Shown one piece after another: positions 6,601 through 14,133 of a stretch of DNA of 24,513 nucleotides. Below the pieces are notes generated by a model. The model made no database searches, was not told the origin of the DNA, and saw nothing but the letters and a program-made list of their open reading frames with translations. The stretch's first letter is position 1, and each line of letters starts with the position of its first letter. The DNA is from Ga0077527 sp038144955 (GTDB lineage Bacteria > Pseudomonadota > Gammaproteobacteria > Burkholderiales > SG8-41), in assembly GCA_038144955.1 (NCBI GenBank), contig JAYQOT010000034.1, positions 1 to 24,513 of the forward strand, given 5' to 3'. A program made the translations under genes and the position numbers.

Positions 6601-8073
6601 ATCGCCCGAGGCGGAATTGGTCAGGTTGGCATTCGTAACCTGGGTGCGCAGCTGAAAACTGGAATTGCCGATGCCGTTCACCGCATTCGCAACCAGCGTA
6701 TTGGCCTTGATATCCAGAGACCCGGCGTGATTGGTCAGGATCTGGCTGCCGGCATTCAGCACCACGGTCCCGCTGGTGCCGCCGTCGAGGGCAATCCCGG
6801 AACTGATGCCGAAAAGGATGCTGTTTTCCGCAGTCAGCGTCAGCGTGCTGGAGTTCTGCCAGTCCACGTTGTCGTTGACATGGATGTCGCCGCTGCCCGA
6901 AGAGAGACCAGTAGACGACAAGATCGTCACGTTGGTGCCGCCACCATAGCCATCATCCAGTTGGGTGGACAGATCGAAGCCGGTGATGTCGCCACCATAA
7001 GGTGCAATGTAAAAATCAAAAGGATCGATCAGCCACTCGCCGGTCTTGCCGGAAGGCCCGCCGCGGGTGTTTACGCGTGCAGTGCCAGCCACCTTGACCT
7101 TCGCCGCCGACGTTTCGATGAAACCACCGTCACCGATGGTGGCTGACGCATCGAGCTTGCCCGCCACAGTGGTCTTACCATCGGTCATGTCGGACAGCGC
7201 AATGATCTCGCCGCCGCTGGTGCCCTTGGCACTGGTCACGCTGCCTTCTTCGAGGGCGGTGCTCTTGGTCGACTTGAGCAGGATGCGACCGCCGGAGGCG
7301 ACCGCGCTGTCAGCGTTGATCACACCGCCCTGACGGATCAGGCCGGCGTAAATACCAATGCGCCCGGCTTCCGCTGAAATGGTGCCGAGGTTGCGCGCTT
7401 CGTTGTCGGGCGCGACGATTTCAACCCGCAGGTTGGGCGTGCCGGGATTGACCAGTTCAACGCTGTTGCCCGCCGCAAGCACCACTTCGCCGCCGGGGGT
7501 CGTCGTGATCGCACCTTCGTTGCGCACTGCATTGCCGACCAGGTAAACGCTGCCACCAGTGATGCTGCCCTGGTTGACCACGCTGCCGGCACCGTCGGTG
7601 AAACGCAGGTTGTTGTTGAGAAAATCGTTGTCGCTCAACTTCAGCGTCGAGGCCACCAGCCCGGCAACGTCGATCTGCGCACCGGCGCCAAAAGTGATGC
7701 CGTTGGGGTTGATCAGAAACACCCGGCCGTTGGACTGCAGCGCGCCGAGAATCGCCGAGGGATCCTGCCCCACCACCCGGTTGAGCACCGCGGACAGCGC
7801 GGAAGGCTGGATGAAGCGCGTCAGTTCATTGACACCGATCGAAAAGCTGCCCCAGTTGATGATGGCGTTGTGGCTGTTGGTGACATTGAGGATGTTGCCT
7901 GCCTGGTTGAAGCTGGCACTGCCGCTGACCACGGTCGGATTGACCGGGTTGGCGATGGCGAGGCTGCCCGAGAAGCAGGCGGCAACCGCGAGCGCCGTGG
8001 CGGTTGGACGAATCAAAGTGGATGGCGCGGGCAAGACGGATTGGCGTGTGCGCTGCAGGCCGGCTTTCCCCAT
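3634..8073 (-). CDS. Filamentous-haemagglutinin-like exoprotein (TpsA)
   Basis: A 1479-residue secreted beta-helical protein, probably a surface adhesin or aggregation factor. A long signal peptide (residues 1-41, ending SLAIA) has no ESPR motif. The TPS secretion domain follows (about 42-300), with AIINWGSFSIG (69-79), NRVVGQDPSAILG (98-110) and INPNGITFGAG (121-131). The segment GKTGEWLIDPFDFYI (342-356) is typical of HMW1-like proteins. The rest is low-complexity Gly/Ser/Asn/Thr-rich beta-helix repeats with many SGDI/GGNI turns. The mature chain has cysteines only at 640-641 (adjacent) and at the penultimate position 1478. The C-terminus is a charged run (EEEKKKKEE) before TPVCR. Base composition is visibly less GC-rich than that of the neighbours. 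Ligand and host cannot be inferred. Confidence 0.92.
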   Translation of the reverse strand: MGKAGLQRTRQSVLPAPSTLIRPTATALAVAACFSGSLAIANPVNPTVVSGSASFNQAGNILNVTNSHNAIINWGSFSIGVNELTRFIQPSALSAVLNRVVGQDPSAILGALQSNGRVFLINPNGITFGAGAQIDVAGLVASTLKLSDNDFLNNNLRFTDGAGSVVNQGSITGGSVYLVGNAVRNEGAITTTPGGEVVLAAGNSVELVNPGTPNLRVEIVAPDNEARNLGTISAEAGRIGIYAGLIRQGGVINADSAVASGGRILLKSTKSTALEEGSVTSAKGTSGGEIIALSDMTDGKTTVAGKLDASATIGDGGFIETSAAKVKVAGTARVNTRGGPSGKTGEWLIDPFDFYIAPYGGDITGFDLSTQLDDGYGGGTNVTILSSTGLSSGSGDIHVNDNVDWQNSSTLTLTAENSILFGISSGIALDGGTSGTVVLNAGSQILTNHAGSLDIKANTLVANAVNGIGNSSFQLRTQVTNANLTNSASGDIVIVNTGSLNSLVANNSGGGIDVSASHIEVHGNSTASGDITLYASTPASLIVGSGATLASNSGDVYLRSDSIDLSGAGSVRGNNIFLENDFGTEIGGSSVTITSASFPKLVLNNPASGAVEVRSGGHIDINESITFNPANVRTLHLISSCCGYGIFQNPSAPITVQNLRLDAGLGDGPGGIVDLPANNMVDVLSGAGSYFHFHNAKPLTIGPVAVPRPIFGTTAGIRADGGESTVSIEVLSGNLTVNSPVVAQGNFGNSASVDLHAPNGRIDINSAVAAYGGDSSGFEGWSNVWIGAGTGIGVSATGSVLSRGGTGGFDTSAAFVTLTTGGNITQNGAVSAEGGEGASVTLNAGGAIEQTNGSGLVRAFASSPDYFFFSDPLLVDVNATSGIGTIASPLRIDMSGNPTVHLRNTGATGDIAVSFSNGLVHLAPFDDLIGVFNNNPTGTYFIQAESNDILFESPFRPSQTVVGDKDLLPNQKVVLKTIGSGNITINGSGGFDGFEGGGIIVPPGGSGGVTMESFGDITISARPDLAPTIAGQNVKLTANGSINIGVGSAPTVVGGDVVIHGTSGGAIDVGAGASFLTNDSLNAISAPHIQIGDLSRGPLTVFGDLSHLGLLDLRGSTISQSGGNISTVFDAQSGSSITLMQAGDFNLGLLQASGAININSTGGSILDGNVGANIVASSALLMANNGVGTVANPLETVVNSLVLSAGYGGGEIGIINAGNLTLGLASFQGTDAVIGATGSLTTVAPMTPTGNLALFANSGMIIGGGIGAGGSLSLGAGSGDLVINSVFINASGTTGLSGNNIILNNAVAGGASGTTVNASGSLNVLNNSWLGASGITTILTGGNVLVDQSVIYGNPDVVMTVGGNVSINGNSEVPGVIEASAPVTIHLTFPLLSEGGYSINGISGITYDPLTNTGFYADGLPAVLGTNLLVTYGGTVQPPTDTLIVALAKSTEPPADNSGTTGSNSEEEKKKKEETPVCR

Positions 8074-8368
8074 AAAACACCCCCGAAAGTTCCGCCGGTT
8101 GCCATGCCATCACCATGCGGTCGGTGATGACCACGGCCAACCGATATTCCTCGATTCTATGCGCTTATTGCGCTGCGAGCGAGTCCGGCGGAAGCGGTTT
8201 TTGCGCACAGCCGTGACAATTTGCACACTCTGGGCAAATCAAATCCCGCGCCCTGCACTCCTGCAACTTCAAACCCGGATCATCGGCTGCAGCTAATGCA
8301 CCGCAACAACGACTGCACCAAGGCAGAAACTGCAGCCGTTTGAGGATCGGAACTGCCCGCTGGAGTCG
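8074..8368. other. Intergenic region between rlmB and tpsA
   Basis: These 295 bases hold no supported gene. Visible are a TAGAAT -10-like box without a matching -35; a dyad, ATTTGC and GCAAAT (8219-8224 and 8234-8239); a GCGC-TTATT-GCGC dyad (8161-8173); and a spaced inverted repeat, CGGCTGCAG (8284-8292) with CTGCAGCCG (8330-8338). A G-rich stretch (GGGGGTG) just before the tpsA ATG may act as ribosome binding site. The tpsA promoter must lie here or upstream, but I cannot place it. Confidence 0.5.
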
Positions 8369-9118
8369 CTACTTGCCCGCTCCGGCGCTGCGCTGGCGGC
8401 GCGATTCGGCAAGACAGATACCCGCCGACACCGAGACATTGAGGCTCTCGACGCTGCCCAGCATCGGGATGCGCGCCAGTTCGTCGCAGGTCTCGCGCGT
8501 CAACCGGCGCATGCCCTCGCCTTCGGCGCCGAGCACCCACCCCAGCGGTCCATTCAGCTTGACGGCATAAAGATCCTGCGTGGCGCGTTCATCGGCGCCG
8601 ATCAGCCAGACATTGCGTTCCTTGAGTTCGCGCATGGTGCGCGCAAGGTTGGTGACCATGATGTAGGGCACGCTGTCCGCTGCGCCGCTGGCGACCTTGG
8701 CCACCGTGGCGTTGAGTCCCACGGCATGGTCCTTGGGGGCGATCACCGCATGTGCGCCCATGCCGTCGGCCACCCGCAGACAGGCGCCGAGGTTGTGCGG
8801 ATCGGTGACGCCGTCGAGGATCAGCAGCAACGGCGGTTCAGCCAGATCATCGAGCACGTCGTCGATATGCGTGGGCAGTGCCGCAGCTTCGACGCGCGCA
8901 GCGACGCCTTGATGCCGGGCCTGTCCGGTCATGCCGTCGAGCCGTTTGGCATCGACCAGCAGCACCCGCACGCCGCGCGTTTCCGCCAGCGCCAGCAGTT
9001 CCTTGACCCGGCGGTCCTGGCGCGAGTTGTCGACATAGAGTTCATGGACCGCGCCCGCGCGCTGGCGCAGGCGGCTGATGACCGCATGGAAACCGTGAAC
9101 CAGACGCAATTCAGCCAT
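8369..9118 (-). CDS. rlmB: 23S rRNA (guanosine-2251-2'-O)-methyltransferase RlmB
   Basis: A 249-residue SpoU/TrmH-type (SPOUT) enzyme that methylates the 2'-O of G2251 in the 23S rRNA peptidyl-transferase loop, using S-adenosylmethionine. The N-terminal substrate-binding domain starts MAELRLVHGFHAV. The three SPOUT motifs are visible: LDGVTDPHNLGACLR (101-115), VLGAEGEGMR (195-204) and SLNVSVSAGICLAE (225-238), whose residues form the trefoil knot. The length is normal. It follows rnr after 38 very AT-rich bases, as in the E. coli rnr-rlmB pair. No Shine-Dalgarno sequence is visible, but a good promoter sits at 9147-9176. Confidence 0.96.
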   Translation of the reverse strand: MAELRLVHGFHAVISRLRQRAGAVHELYVDNSRQDRRVKELLALAETRGVRVLLVDAKRLDGMTGQARHQGVAARVEAAALPTHIDDVLDDLAEPPLLLILDGVTDPHNLGACLRVADGMGAHAVIAPKDHAVGLNATVAKVASGAADSVPYIMVTNLARTMRELKERNVWLIGADERATQDLYAVKLNGPLGWVLGAEGEGMRRLTRETCDELARIPMLGSVESLNVSVSAGICLAESRRQRSAGAGK

Positions 9119-9156
9119 GGAAGTTTATCAATAACTATATGTTTTTATTATATATT
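9119..9156 (-). promoter_or_regulatory. AT-rich islet between rnr and rlmB
   Basis: Only 6 of the 38 bases are G or C. It contains the -10 box of the predicted rlmB promoter and forms nearly the whole rlmB leader, without a Shine-Dalgarno sequence. It resembles other islets in this window in length, composition and position next to a start codon. Confidence 0.45.
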
Positions 9157-9176
9157 TCAGGCGAGCACGAAATCAA
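9147..9176 (-). promoter_or_regulatory. Predicted sigma-70 promoter of rlmB
   Basis: On the minus strand TTGATT (9171-9176, inside the end of rnr) and a perfect TATAAT (9147-9152) are separated by 18 bases. Transcription would start near 9140, about 22 bases before the rlmB ATG. Confidence 0.5.
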
Positions 9177-11337
9177 TCCGCGACGCTCCGAGATCGACCC
9201 GGGCTATCCGTACCCGTAACCGGTCGCCGATGCGGTAGCGCTGCCTGGTGCGCTCACCCATCAGTTCATGGCGGGCGGCGTCGTATTTGAAATAGTCCTT
9301 GCCCAGGTCAGAGATGTGCACTAGACCCTCGACGTAGACATCATCGAGCGCGACAAACGCGCCGAATGCGGCAACGCCGGCAATGCTGCCCATGAACACC
9401 TCGCCGACGCGATCGCGCATGTAATAGCACTTCAGCCATGCAGTCACGTCGCGTGTCGCCTCGTCGGCACGGCGCTCGGTCATCGAGCATTGCGCACCCA
9501 GCGCAAGCCAGTCGCCCGGCTCGTAGCGTTCGCCGCCGAGCACAGCCTTGATCGCGCGGTGCACCAGCAGGTCGGGATAGCGGCGGATCGGCGAGGTGAA
9601 GTGGGTATACGACTCGTAGGCCAGGCCAAAATGGCCGGTGTTCTTCGGCGTGTAAACAGCCTGCTTAAGCGAGCGCAGCATCACCGTCTGCAACAGCTGC
9701 GCATCAGGCCGGTCTTTCACCTTGGCCAGCAGCTTGGCGTAATCGGAGGCATGGGGCTCGTCGCCGCCGCCCAGTTGCAGCCCAAAACCCTTGAGGAAGT
9801 CGCGCAAGCCCTCCAGCTTTTCCACGGTCGGTCCTTCATGCACGCGGTAAAGCATGGGCTGGTCGTGTTCGCGCAGAAAATCCGAGGCGCAGACATTGGC
9901 CGCCAGCATGCATTCCTCGATCACCCGGTGCGCATCGTTGCGCACCACCGGCACGATATTGCTGATCTTGCCGTGGTCATCGAAAATCATCTGCGTCTCG
10001 ATGGTCTCGAAGTCGATCGCGCCGCGCTTCGACCGGGCTTTTGCCAGCTGATGATAGAGCCGGTAGAGGTTTTGCAGGTGCGGCACCAGCGCACGCCGCT
10101 TGCGCGCGGCCGCTCCGCGCGGATCCTCGAGAATGGCCGCCACTTCGGTGTAGGTGAAGCGCGCATGGGAACGCATCACCGCCGGGAAAAACTGGTAGCG
10201 TTTGATGTGGCCCTGCGCGTCGATCCGCATGTCACAGACCATCGCCAGCCGCTCGACATCGGGGTTGATCGAACACAGTCCGTTGGACAGCGCCTCCGGC
10301 AGCATCGGGATCACCCGCCGCGGGAAATAGACCGAATTGCCGCGGCTGCGCGCTTCTTCATCGAGCGCATCCCCCGCTTTCACGTAATGGCTGACGTCCG
10401 CGATCGCCACCACCAGGCGGAACCCGCGGCCATCGGCTTCGCAGTAAACCGCATCGTCGAAATCACGCGCGGTTTCGCCGTCGATGGTGACCAGGGGCAT
10501 GTCGCGCAGGTCCACCCTGCCCTTGCGATCGGCGGCGCGCACCGTCTTGGGCAGCTTCGCCGCCAGGGACTCGGCTGCGGGCGGGAAAATCCACGGCAGC
10601 GCGTGTTTGCGCAGCGCGATTTCGATCTCCATGCCGGGATCGGCATAGTTGCCGAGAATCTCGACCACGCGCGCCAGCGGCTGTGCGTGGCGGCCGGGCT
10701 GGCTGATGATTTCCACCGTCACCACCTGACCCGCCTTCGCCTTGCCGGCCTCTCCGGCGGGCACCACGAAATCCTGGCTGATGCGCTTGTCCTCGGCGGC
10801 AACGAAAGTCACGCCGTGCTCGACGTGCAGGCGGCCGACAAAGCGGGTCTGGCCATGTTCCAGCACTTCAACGACCTTGCCTTCGGCACGGCCGCGGCGG
10901 TCAATACCGGTAATCCGCGCCATTACCCGGTCGCCGTGCAGCACTTTCTGCATCTCGCGCGGGCCGAGAAAGAGGTCGGCTTCGCCATCCTCGCGCTGCA
11001 GGAAACCGAAACCATCCTTGTGCCCCAGCACGCGCCCGCGGATGAGGTCGAGCTTTTCGGCCACGCAGAGATGGCCGCGCCGGTTGCGCATGATCTGGCC
11101 ATCGCGCTCCATCGCAGCGATGCGCCGGGCGAAGGCTTCGGCTTCGCGCCGGCCGATGTCGAGGCTGCGCGCCAGCGCAGATTCCTCCAGCGGCACGCCG
11201 GCCTCGGTCAGCGTCGACAGGATGAATTCGCGGCTGGGCAGCGGATGGTCATAGCGCGCGGATTCGCGCTCGAGAAACGGGTCACGGCTGCGCCGCGATC
11301 GATGCTTGCGCGCAGCGGATTTACGGGTTCTTTTCAT
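9157..11337 (-). CDS. rnr: Ribonuclease R
   Basis: A 726-residue 3'-to-5' exoribonuclease that degrades structured RNA (rRNA quality control, tmRNA-tagged mRNAs). Domains in order: a basic N-terminus and winged helix (about 1-95), two cold-shock domains (about 98-230), the RNB catalytic domain (about 275-600) and an S1 domain (about 643-726). The catalytic acid cluster is in TARDFDDAVYC (289-299). The motif YTHFTSPIRRYPDLLVHR (577-594) is typical. It is shorter than the 813-residue E. coli enzyme: the chain ends directly after the S1 domain, so the Lys-rich C-terminal tail is missing. No Shine-Dalgarno sequence is seen before the ATG, where the tRNA-Leu promoter of the other strand begins. 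The RNase R rather than RNase II call rests on domain order and on its neighbour rlmB. Confidence 0.95.
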   Translation of the reverse strand: MKRTRKSAARKHRSRRSRDPFLERESARYDHPLPSREFILSTLTEAGVPLEESALARSLDIGRREAEAFARRIAAMERDGQIMRNRRGHLCVAEKLDLIRGRVLGHKDGFGFLQREDGEADLFLGPREMQKVLHGDRVMARITGIDRRGRAEGKVVEVLEHGQTRFVGRLHVEHGVTFVAAEDKRISQDFVVPAGEAGKAKAGQVVTVEIISQPGRHAQPLARVVEILGNYADPGMEIEIALRKHALPWIFPPAAESLAAKLPKTVRAADRKGRVDLRDMPLVTIDGETARDFDDAVYCEADGRGFRLVVAIADVSHYVKAGDALDEEARSRGNSVYFPRRVIPMLPEALSNGLCSINPDVERLAMVCDMRIDAQGHIKRYQFFPAVMRSHARFTYTEVAAILEDPRGAAARKRRALVPHLQNLYRLYHQLAKARSKRGAIDFETIETQMIFDDHGKISNIVPVVRNDAHRVIEECMLAANVCASDFLREHDQPMLYRVHEGPTVEKLEGLRDFLKGFGLQLGGGDEPHASDYAKLLAKVKDRPDAQLLQTVMLRSLKQAVYTPKNTGHFGLAYESYTHFTSPIRRYPDLLVHRAIKAVLGGERYEPGDWLALGAQCSMTERRADEATRDVTAWLKCYYMRDRVGEVFMGSIAGVAAFGAFVALDDVYVEGLVHISDLGKDYFKYDAARHELMGERTRQRYRIGDRLRVRIARVDLGASRIDFVLA

Positions 11338-11366
11338 TTGAACAATGGGCTTTCATGGGCTAGAAT
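11338..11366 (+). promoter_or_regulatory. Promoter of tRNA-Leu
   Basis: TTGAAC (11338-11343) and TAGAAT (11361-11366) are separated by exactly 17 bases, and the -10 box lies 13 bases before the mature tRNA 5' end. The -35 box directly abuts the rnr start codon of the opposite strand. Confidence 0.75.
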
Positions 11367-11379
11367 CGCGCCCTCATCG

Positions 11380-11464
11380 GCCCAGATGGCGGAATTGGTA
11401 GACGCACCAGTTTCAGGTACTGGCGGGTAACACCGTGGAGGTTCGAGTCCTCTTCTGGGCACCA
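11380..11464 (+). tRNA. tRNA-Leu (anticodon CAG)
   Basis: This 85-base cloverleaf has acceptor arms GCCCAGA and TCTGGGC with encoded ACCA at the 3' end, the D-loop GGTAGA, the anticodon stem CCAGT/ACTGG with loop TTCAGGT (anticodon at 11414-11416), a long class II variable arm (CGGGTAACACCGT) and the T-loop TTCGAGT. It decodes CUG, the main leucine codon in a GC-rich genome. It is the only plus-strand gene here and lies between purA and rnr. Confidence 0.96.
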
Positions 11465-11501
11465 GTGTTACAGGCGGATTGACTATTGAGTTGATCTGCA
11501 G

Positions 11502-11544
11502 GCGGAAGGAGCGCTCGTGCATCAGCAATGCGCTCCGCTTCCGC
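11502..11544. other. Hairpin between tRNA-Leu and purA 3' ends
   Basis: GCGGAAGGAGCGC (11502-11514) pairs with GCGCTCCGCTTCCGC (11530-11544) apart from two bulged bases. It lies where transcripts of tRNA-Leu (plus) and purA (minus) converge, so a shared terminator is plausible. No T-run follows on either strand, so it is not a canonical intrinsic terminator. Confidence 0.45.
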
Positions 11545-11555
11545 TGATATCCCGC

Positions 11556-12848
11556 TCAATCAAAAGGATTTCTGCGCACGATGGTGTGGTCGCGGTCAGC
11601 GCCCGTCGATACGATGTCGATCGGTACGCCGCAGACTTCCTCCATCCGCTTGAGATAGGCGCGCGCAGTGGCCGGCAGGTCGGCAAAGCGGGTGATGCCC
11701 ACGGTGCTGTCCTTCCATCCCGGCATTTCCTCGTACACCGGCTGACATTCCGCAAGCAGTTCGGCGCCGAACGGCAGGATGTCGCGTGCGACGCCGTTCA
11801 TCTTGTAGCCGACGCCGATACGCACTGACTCCATGCCGTCGAGCACGTCGAGCTTGGTCACGCACAGGCCTGACACGCCGTTGATCTGGATCGAGCGCTT
11901 GAGCGCGGCAGCATCGAACCAGCCGCAGCGCCGCGGCCGTCCGGTCGTTGCGCCGACCTCGTTGCCGCGGGTGGCGATCTGGCGGCCGATGTCGTCATCG
12001 AGCTCGGTCGGGAACGGTCCCGAACCGACGCGGGTGGTATAGGCCTTGGTGATGCCGAGAACGTAGTGGAGGTTGTGCGGCCCGATGCCCGCACCGGCAG
12101 CGGCGGCCCCGGCCACGCAGTTGCTGGATGTCACGAACGGGTAAGTCCCGTGATCGACGTCCAGCAGCGTGCCCTGCGCACCCTCGAACAACAGGCTGTT
12201 GCCCTGCTGCTGCGCCTCGTAGAGCAGCCGCGGCACGTCGGCCAGCATCGGCCGGATGCGTTCAGCAAAAGCCATCGAGTCATCCAGCGTCTTCTGGAAC
12301 GGCACGATCTCCGCACGGAAGTAGTTCTTCAGCACGAAATTGTGGAAATCGAGCACCTCGCCCAGCTTGGCGGCAAAGCGCTCGCGGTGGAACAGGTCCT
12401 GCAGACGGATCGCGCGCCGCGCCACCTTGTCTTCGTAGGCCGGACCGATGCCTCGGCCCGTGGTGCCGATCTTGCCGGCGCCCTTGGCTGCCTCGCGGGC
12501 ACGATCAAGTGCGACATGGTGCGGCAGGATCAGCGGACAGGCCTCGCTGATCTTGAGTCGTCCGGCGACATCCACACCGGCCGCGGTCAGCGTGGCGACT
12601 TCCTCGAGCAGCGCGTCCGGCGACAGCACCACGCCGTTGCCGATATAGCAGGCCACTTTTTCGCGCAGGATGCCCGACGGGATCAGGTGCAATACCGTTT
12701 TCTTGCCGTTGATGACCAGCGTATGCCCGGCATTGTGGCCGCCCTGGAAACGCACCACACCCTGGCAGCGGTCGGTCAGCCAGTCGACGATCTTGCCCTT
12801 GCCTTCATCGCCCCACTGGGTCCCGACCACGACGACGTTTTTGCTCAT
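11556..12848 (-). CDS. purA: Adenylosuccinate synthetase
   Basis: A 430-residue cytosolic enzyme that joins IMP and aspartate using GTP, the first committed step to AMP. The P-loop-like GTQWGDEGKGK (9-19) contains the catalytic Asp14, and GGHNAGHT (36-43) holds the catalytic His42. The signatures TTGRGIGPAYEDK and FEGAQGTLLDVDHGTYPFVT are intact, and the length is normal. It follows hisZ after 67 bases that are 85% A+T. AGGA lies about 13 bases before the ATG, further than usual. hisZ-purA adjacency is common in betaproteobacteria and places two nucleotide-linked steps together. Confidence 0.98.
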   Translation of the reverse strand: MSKNVVVVGTQWGDEGKGKIVDWLTDRCQGVVRFQGGHNAGHTLVINGKKTVLHLIPSGILREKVACYIGNGVVLSPDALLEEVATLTAAGVDVAGRLKISEACPLILPHHVALDRAREAAKGAGKIGTTGRGIGPAYEDKVARRAIRLQDLFHRERFAAKLGEVLDFHNFVLKNYFRAEIVPFQKTLDDSMAFAERIRPMLADVPRLLYEAQQQGNSLLFEGAQGTLLDVDHGTYPFVTSSNCVAGAAAAGAGIGPHNLHYVLGITKAYTTRVGSGPFPTELDDDIGRQIATRGNEVGATTGRPRRCGWFDAAALKRSIQINGVSGLCVTKLDVLDGMESVRIGVGYKMNGVARDILPFGAELLAECQPVYEEMPGWKDSTVGITRFADLPATARAYLKRMEEVCGVPIDIVSTGADRDHTIVRRNPFD

Positions 12849-12915
12849 GATTGAATTCTTTTCCTGTAAATCTTAATTATATTTTTCAATTAAAACAGTT
12901 ATTTATATAATTTAA
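12849..12915 (-). promoter_or_regulatory. AT-rich islet between hisZ and purA
   Basis: Ten of 67 bases are G or C. On the minus strand it holds a TATAAT (12876-12881) without a convincing -35 box. Bases 12879-12901 nearly match the hfq-hflX gap (17651-17672). It may be a purA promoter or an A/U-rich leader. Confidence 0.4.
12879..12901 (-). repeat. AT-rich sequence shared with the hfq-hflX gap
   Basis: Aligned with 17651-17672, about 20 of 23 positions agree, with one gap and two substitutions; both read ATATTTT, then CAAT, then AAAACA, then TTA on the plus strand. Low complexity makes chance similarity more likely than in mixed sequence. Confidence 0.35.
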
Positions 12916-14076
12916 TTAATCTAGTTTTATAACTTGCCAACGGCCCTGGCGACGCACCAGCTTGCGGTCACAACCGAGCTCAGCGCGGTGACGGGAATGC
13001 CCCGGCAATTCCTCGATCACCACCGTCCCCCGCTGCCGCAGGGCGGCAATGCGCTTTTGCAAGGCATGGTCGGCTGGCCGGAACGGTGCCAGCACCCGCG
13101 GCACCGGTGCAGCCGCCGCGGCAATGGCTGCCAGTTCGCGCAAATCCATGCTGAATCCGGTCGCCGGGCGTGCCCGTCCGAAAGCCTTGCCCACCTCGTC
13201 ATAACGTCCACCCTGCGCCACCGCATTGCCCGAAGCGCTGGCGTAAGCGGCGAACACCACCCCGCTGTGGTAGTGATAACCGCGCAATTCACCCAGATCG
13301 AAGCTGCGGATCTGCGCCAGATCCGCCAGCCGGCCCGACAATGCCGAAAGATCCTTCAGTGCCGCCCGGATTTCCGGCAGCGGTGGCAGGATCCGGCGCG
13401 CGCGTGACAACACCTCCGCACCACCGTAAAGACCCGGCAACTCGGCCAGCGCCGCCCTCGTCTTGCGGTCGAAGCCGCGCGACAATCCGTCTATGGCCGC
13501 GGCATCCTTGGCCTGCATGGCCTGGAACAGCTCTCCTTCCAGTTCGCGGGAAGCCCGCGCCCGGCGCACCAGCGAGCGAAACACGCCGACATGTCCAATG
13601 TCGATGGAAACTTCGCGCACGCCCGCAATCCGCAGAGCGCGCAGCATCAGCCGCTGCACCTCGACATCACTGTCGATGCCGCGGTGGCCATAAATTTCCG
13701 CCCCGATCTGCAGCGGCTCGCGGGTGCGGTTCATGCCGTCCGGCAATGTGCGCAGGACGCTGCCGCTGTAACACAGACGGGTCACGCCGCTGCGATTCAG
13801 CAAGTGAGCATCGATGCGCGCCACCTGGGGGGTGATGTCGGCGCGCACGCCGAGCATGCGCCCGGAAAGCTGGTCCACCAGCTTGAACGTCTGCAGGTCG
13901 AGGTCGTGACCGGTGCCGGTCAGCAGCGAATCCACATATTCCAGCAGCGGCGGCATCACCAGTTCATAGCCGTGCACCGCGAAATCGTCGAGCAGCAACC
14001 GGCGCAGGCGCTCAATGCGGCGCGCTTCATCCGGCAGGATGTCTTCGATGTATTCAGGGAGCAGCCAGGTTCTCAT
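12916..14076 (-). CDS. hisZ: ATP phosphoribosyltransferase regulatory subunit HisZ
   Basis: A 386-residue paralogue of the histidyl-tRNA synthetase catalytic core that lacks the anticodon-binding domain. It binds the short form of HisG and makes the first step of histidine synthesis active and feedback-sensitive. The start WLLPEYIEDILPDEA, the segment LGVRADITPQVARI (75-88) and a motif-2-like YSGSVLRTLPDG (103-114) fit the family. A frame from 14109 begins with TTG; the ATG at 14074-14076 matches the family N-terminus, so I use it. It implies a short-type hisG elsewhere in the genome. No good Shine-Dalgarno sequence is visible; a TATAAT at 14116-14121 without a -35 box lies upstream. A true hisS is also in this window. 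Confidence 0.93.
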   Translation of the reverse strand: MRTWLLPEYIEDILPDEARRIERLRRLLLDDFAVHGYELVMPPLLEYVDSLLTGTGHDLDLQTFKLVDQLSGRMLGVRADITPQVARIDAHLLNRSGVTRLCYSGSVLRTLPDGMNRTREPLQIGAEIYGHRGIDSDVEVQRLMLRALRIAGVREVSIDIGHVGVFRSLVRRARASRELEGELFQAMQAKDAAAIDGLSRGFDRKTRAALAELPGLYGGAEVLSRARRILPPLPEIRAALKDLSALSGRLADLAQIRSFDLGELRGYHYHSGVVFAAYASASGNAVAQGGRYDEVGKAFGRARPATGFSMDLRELAAIAAAAAPVPRVLAPFRPADHALQKRIAALRQRGTVVIEELPGHSRHRAELGCDRKLVRRQGRWQVIKLD

Positions 14077-14133
14077 GGAGCAGTACGGACCACGCACGTT
14101 GCGGTGCAAACGCGCATTATAGAAGCCCGGGGT

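Noticed and set aside
3916..8296. Many plus-strand frames opposite tpsA, some rich in proline or alanine
   Set aside because: They mirror the Gly/Ser/Asn repeats of TpsA and begin without ribosome binding sites.
1824..8338. CGGCTGCAG at both edges of the TPS insertion (1824-1832, 8284-8292, inverse at 8330-8338), considered as insertion target repeats
   Set aside because: The same nine bases also occur inside hisS (21774-21782), and the flanking sequence does not extend the match, so it is not specific to the boundaries.
8280..8540. 86-codon minus-strand frame overlapping the end of rlmB
   Set aside because: It is out of frame with rlmB, which has all its SPOUT motifs, and has Arg-rich random composition.
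9490..11430. 646-codon open frame on the plus strand
   Set aside because: It is antisense to rnr, has no family resemblance, and runs through the tRNA-Leu gene. Long mirror frames are expected opposite GC-rich genes.
11465..11555. Integration at the tRNA-Leu 3' end
   Set aside because: The 91 bases between the tRNA and purA hold only a hairpin; there is no integrase gene or repeated tRNA end in the window.
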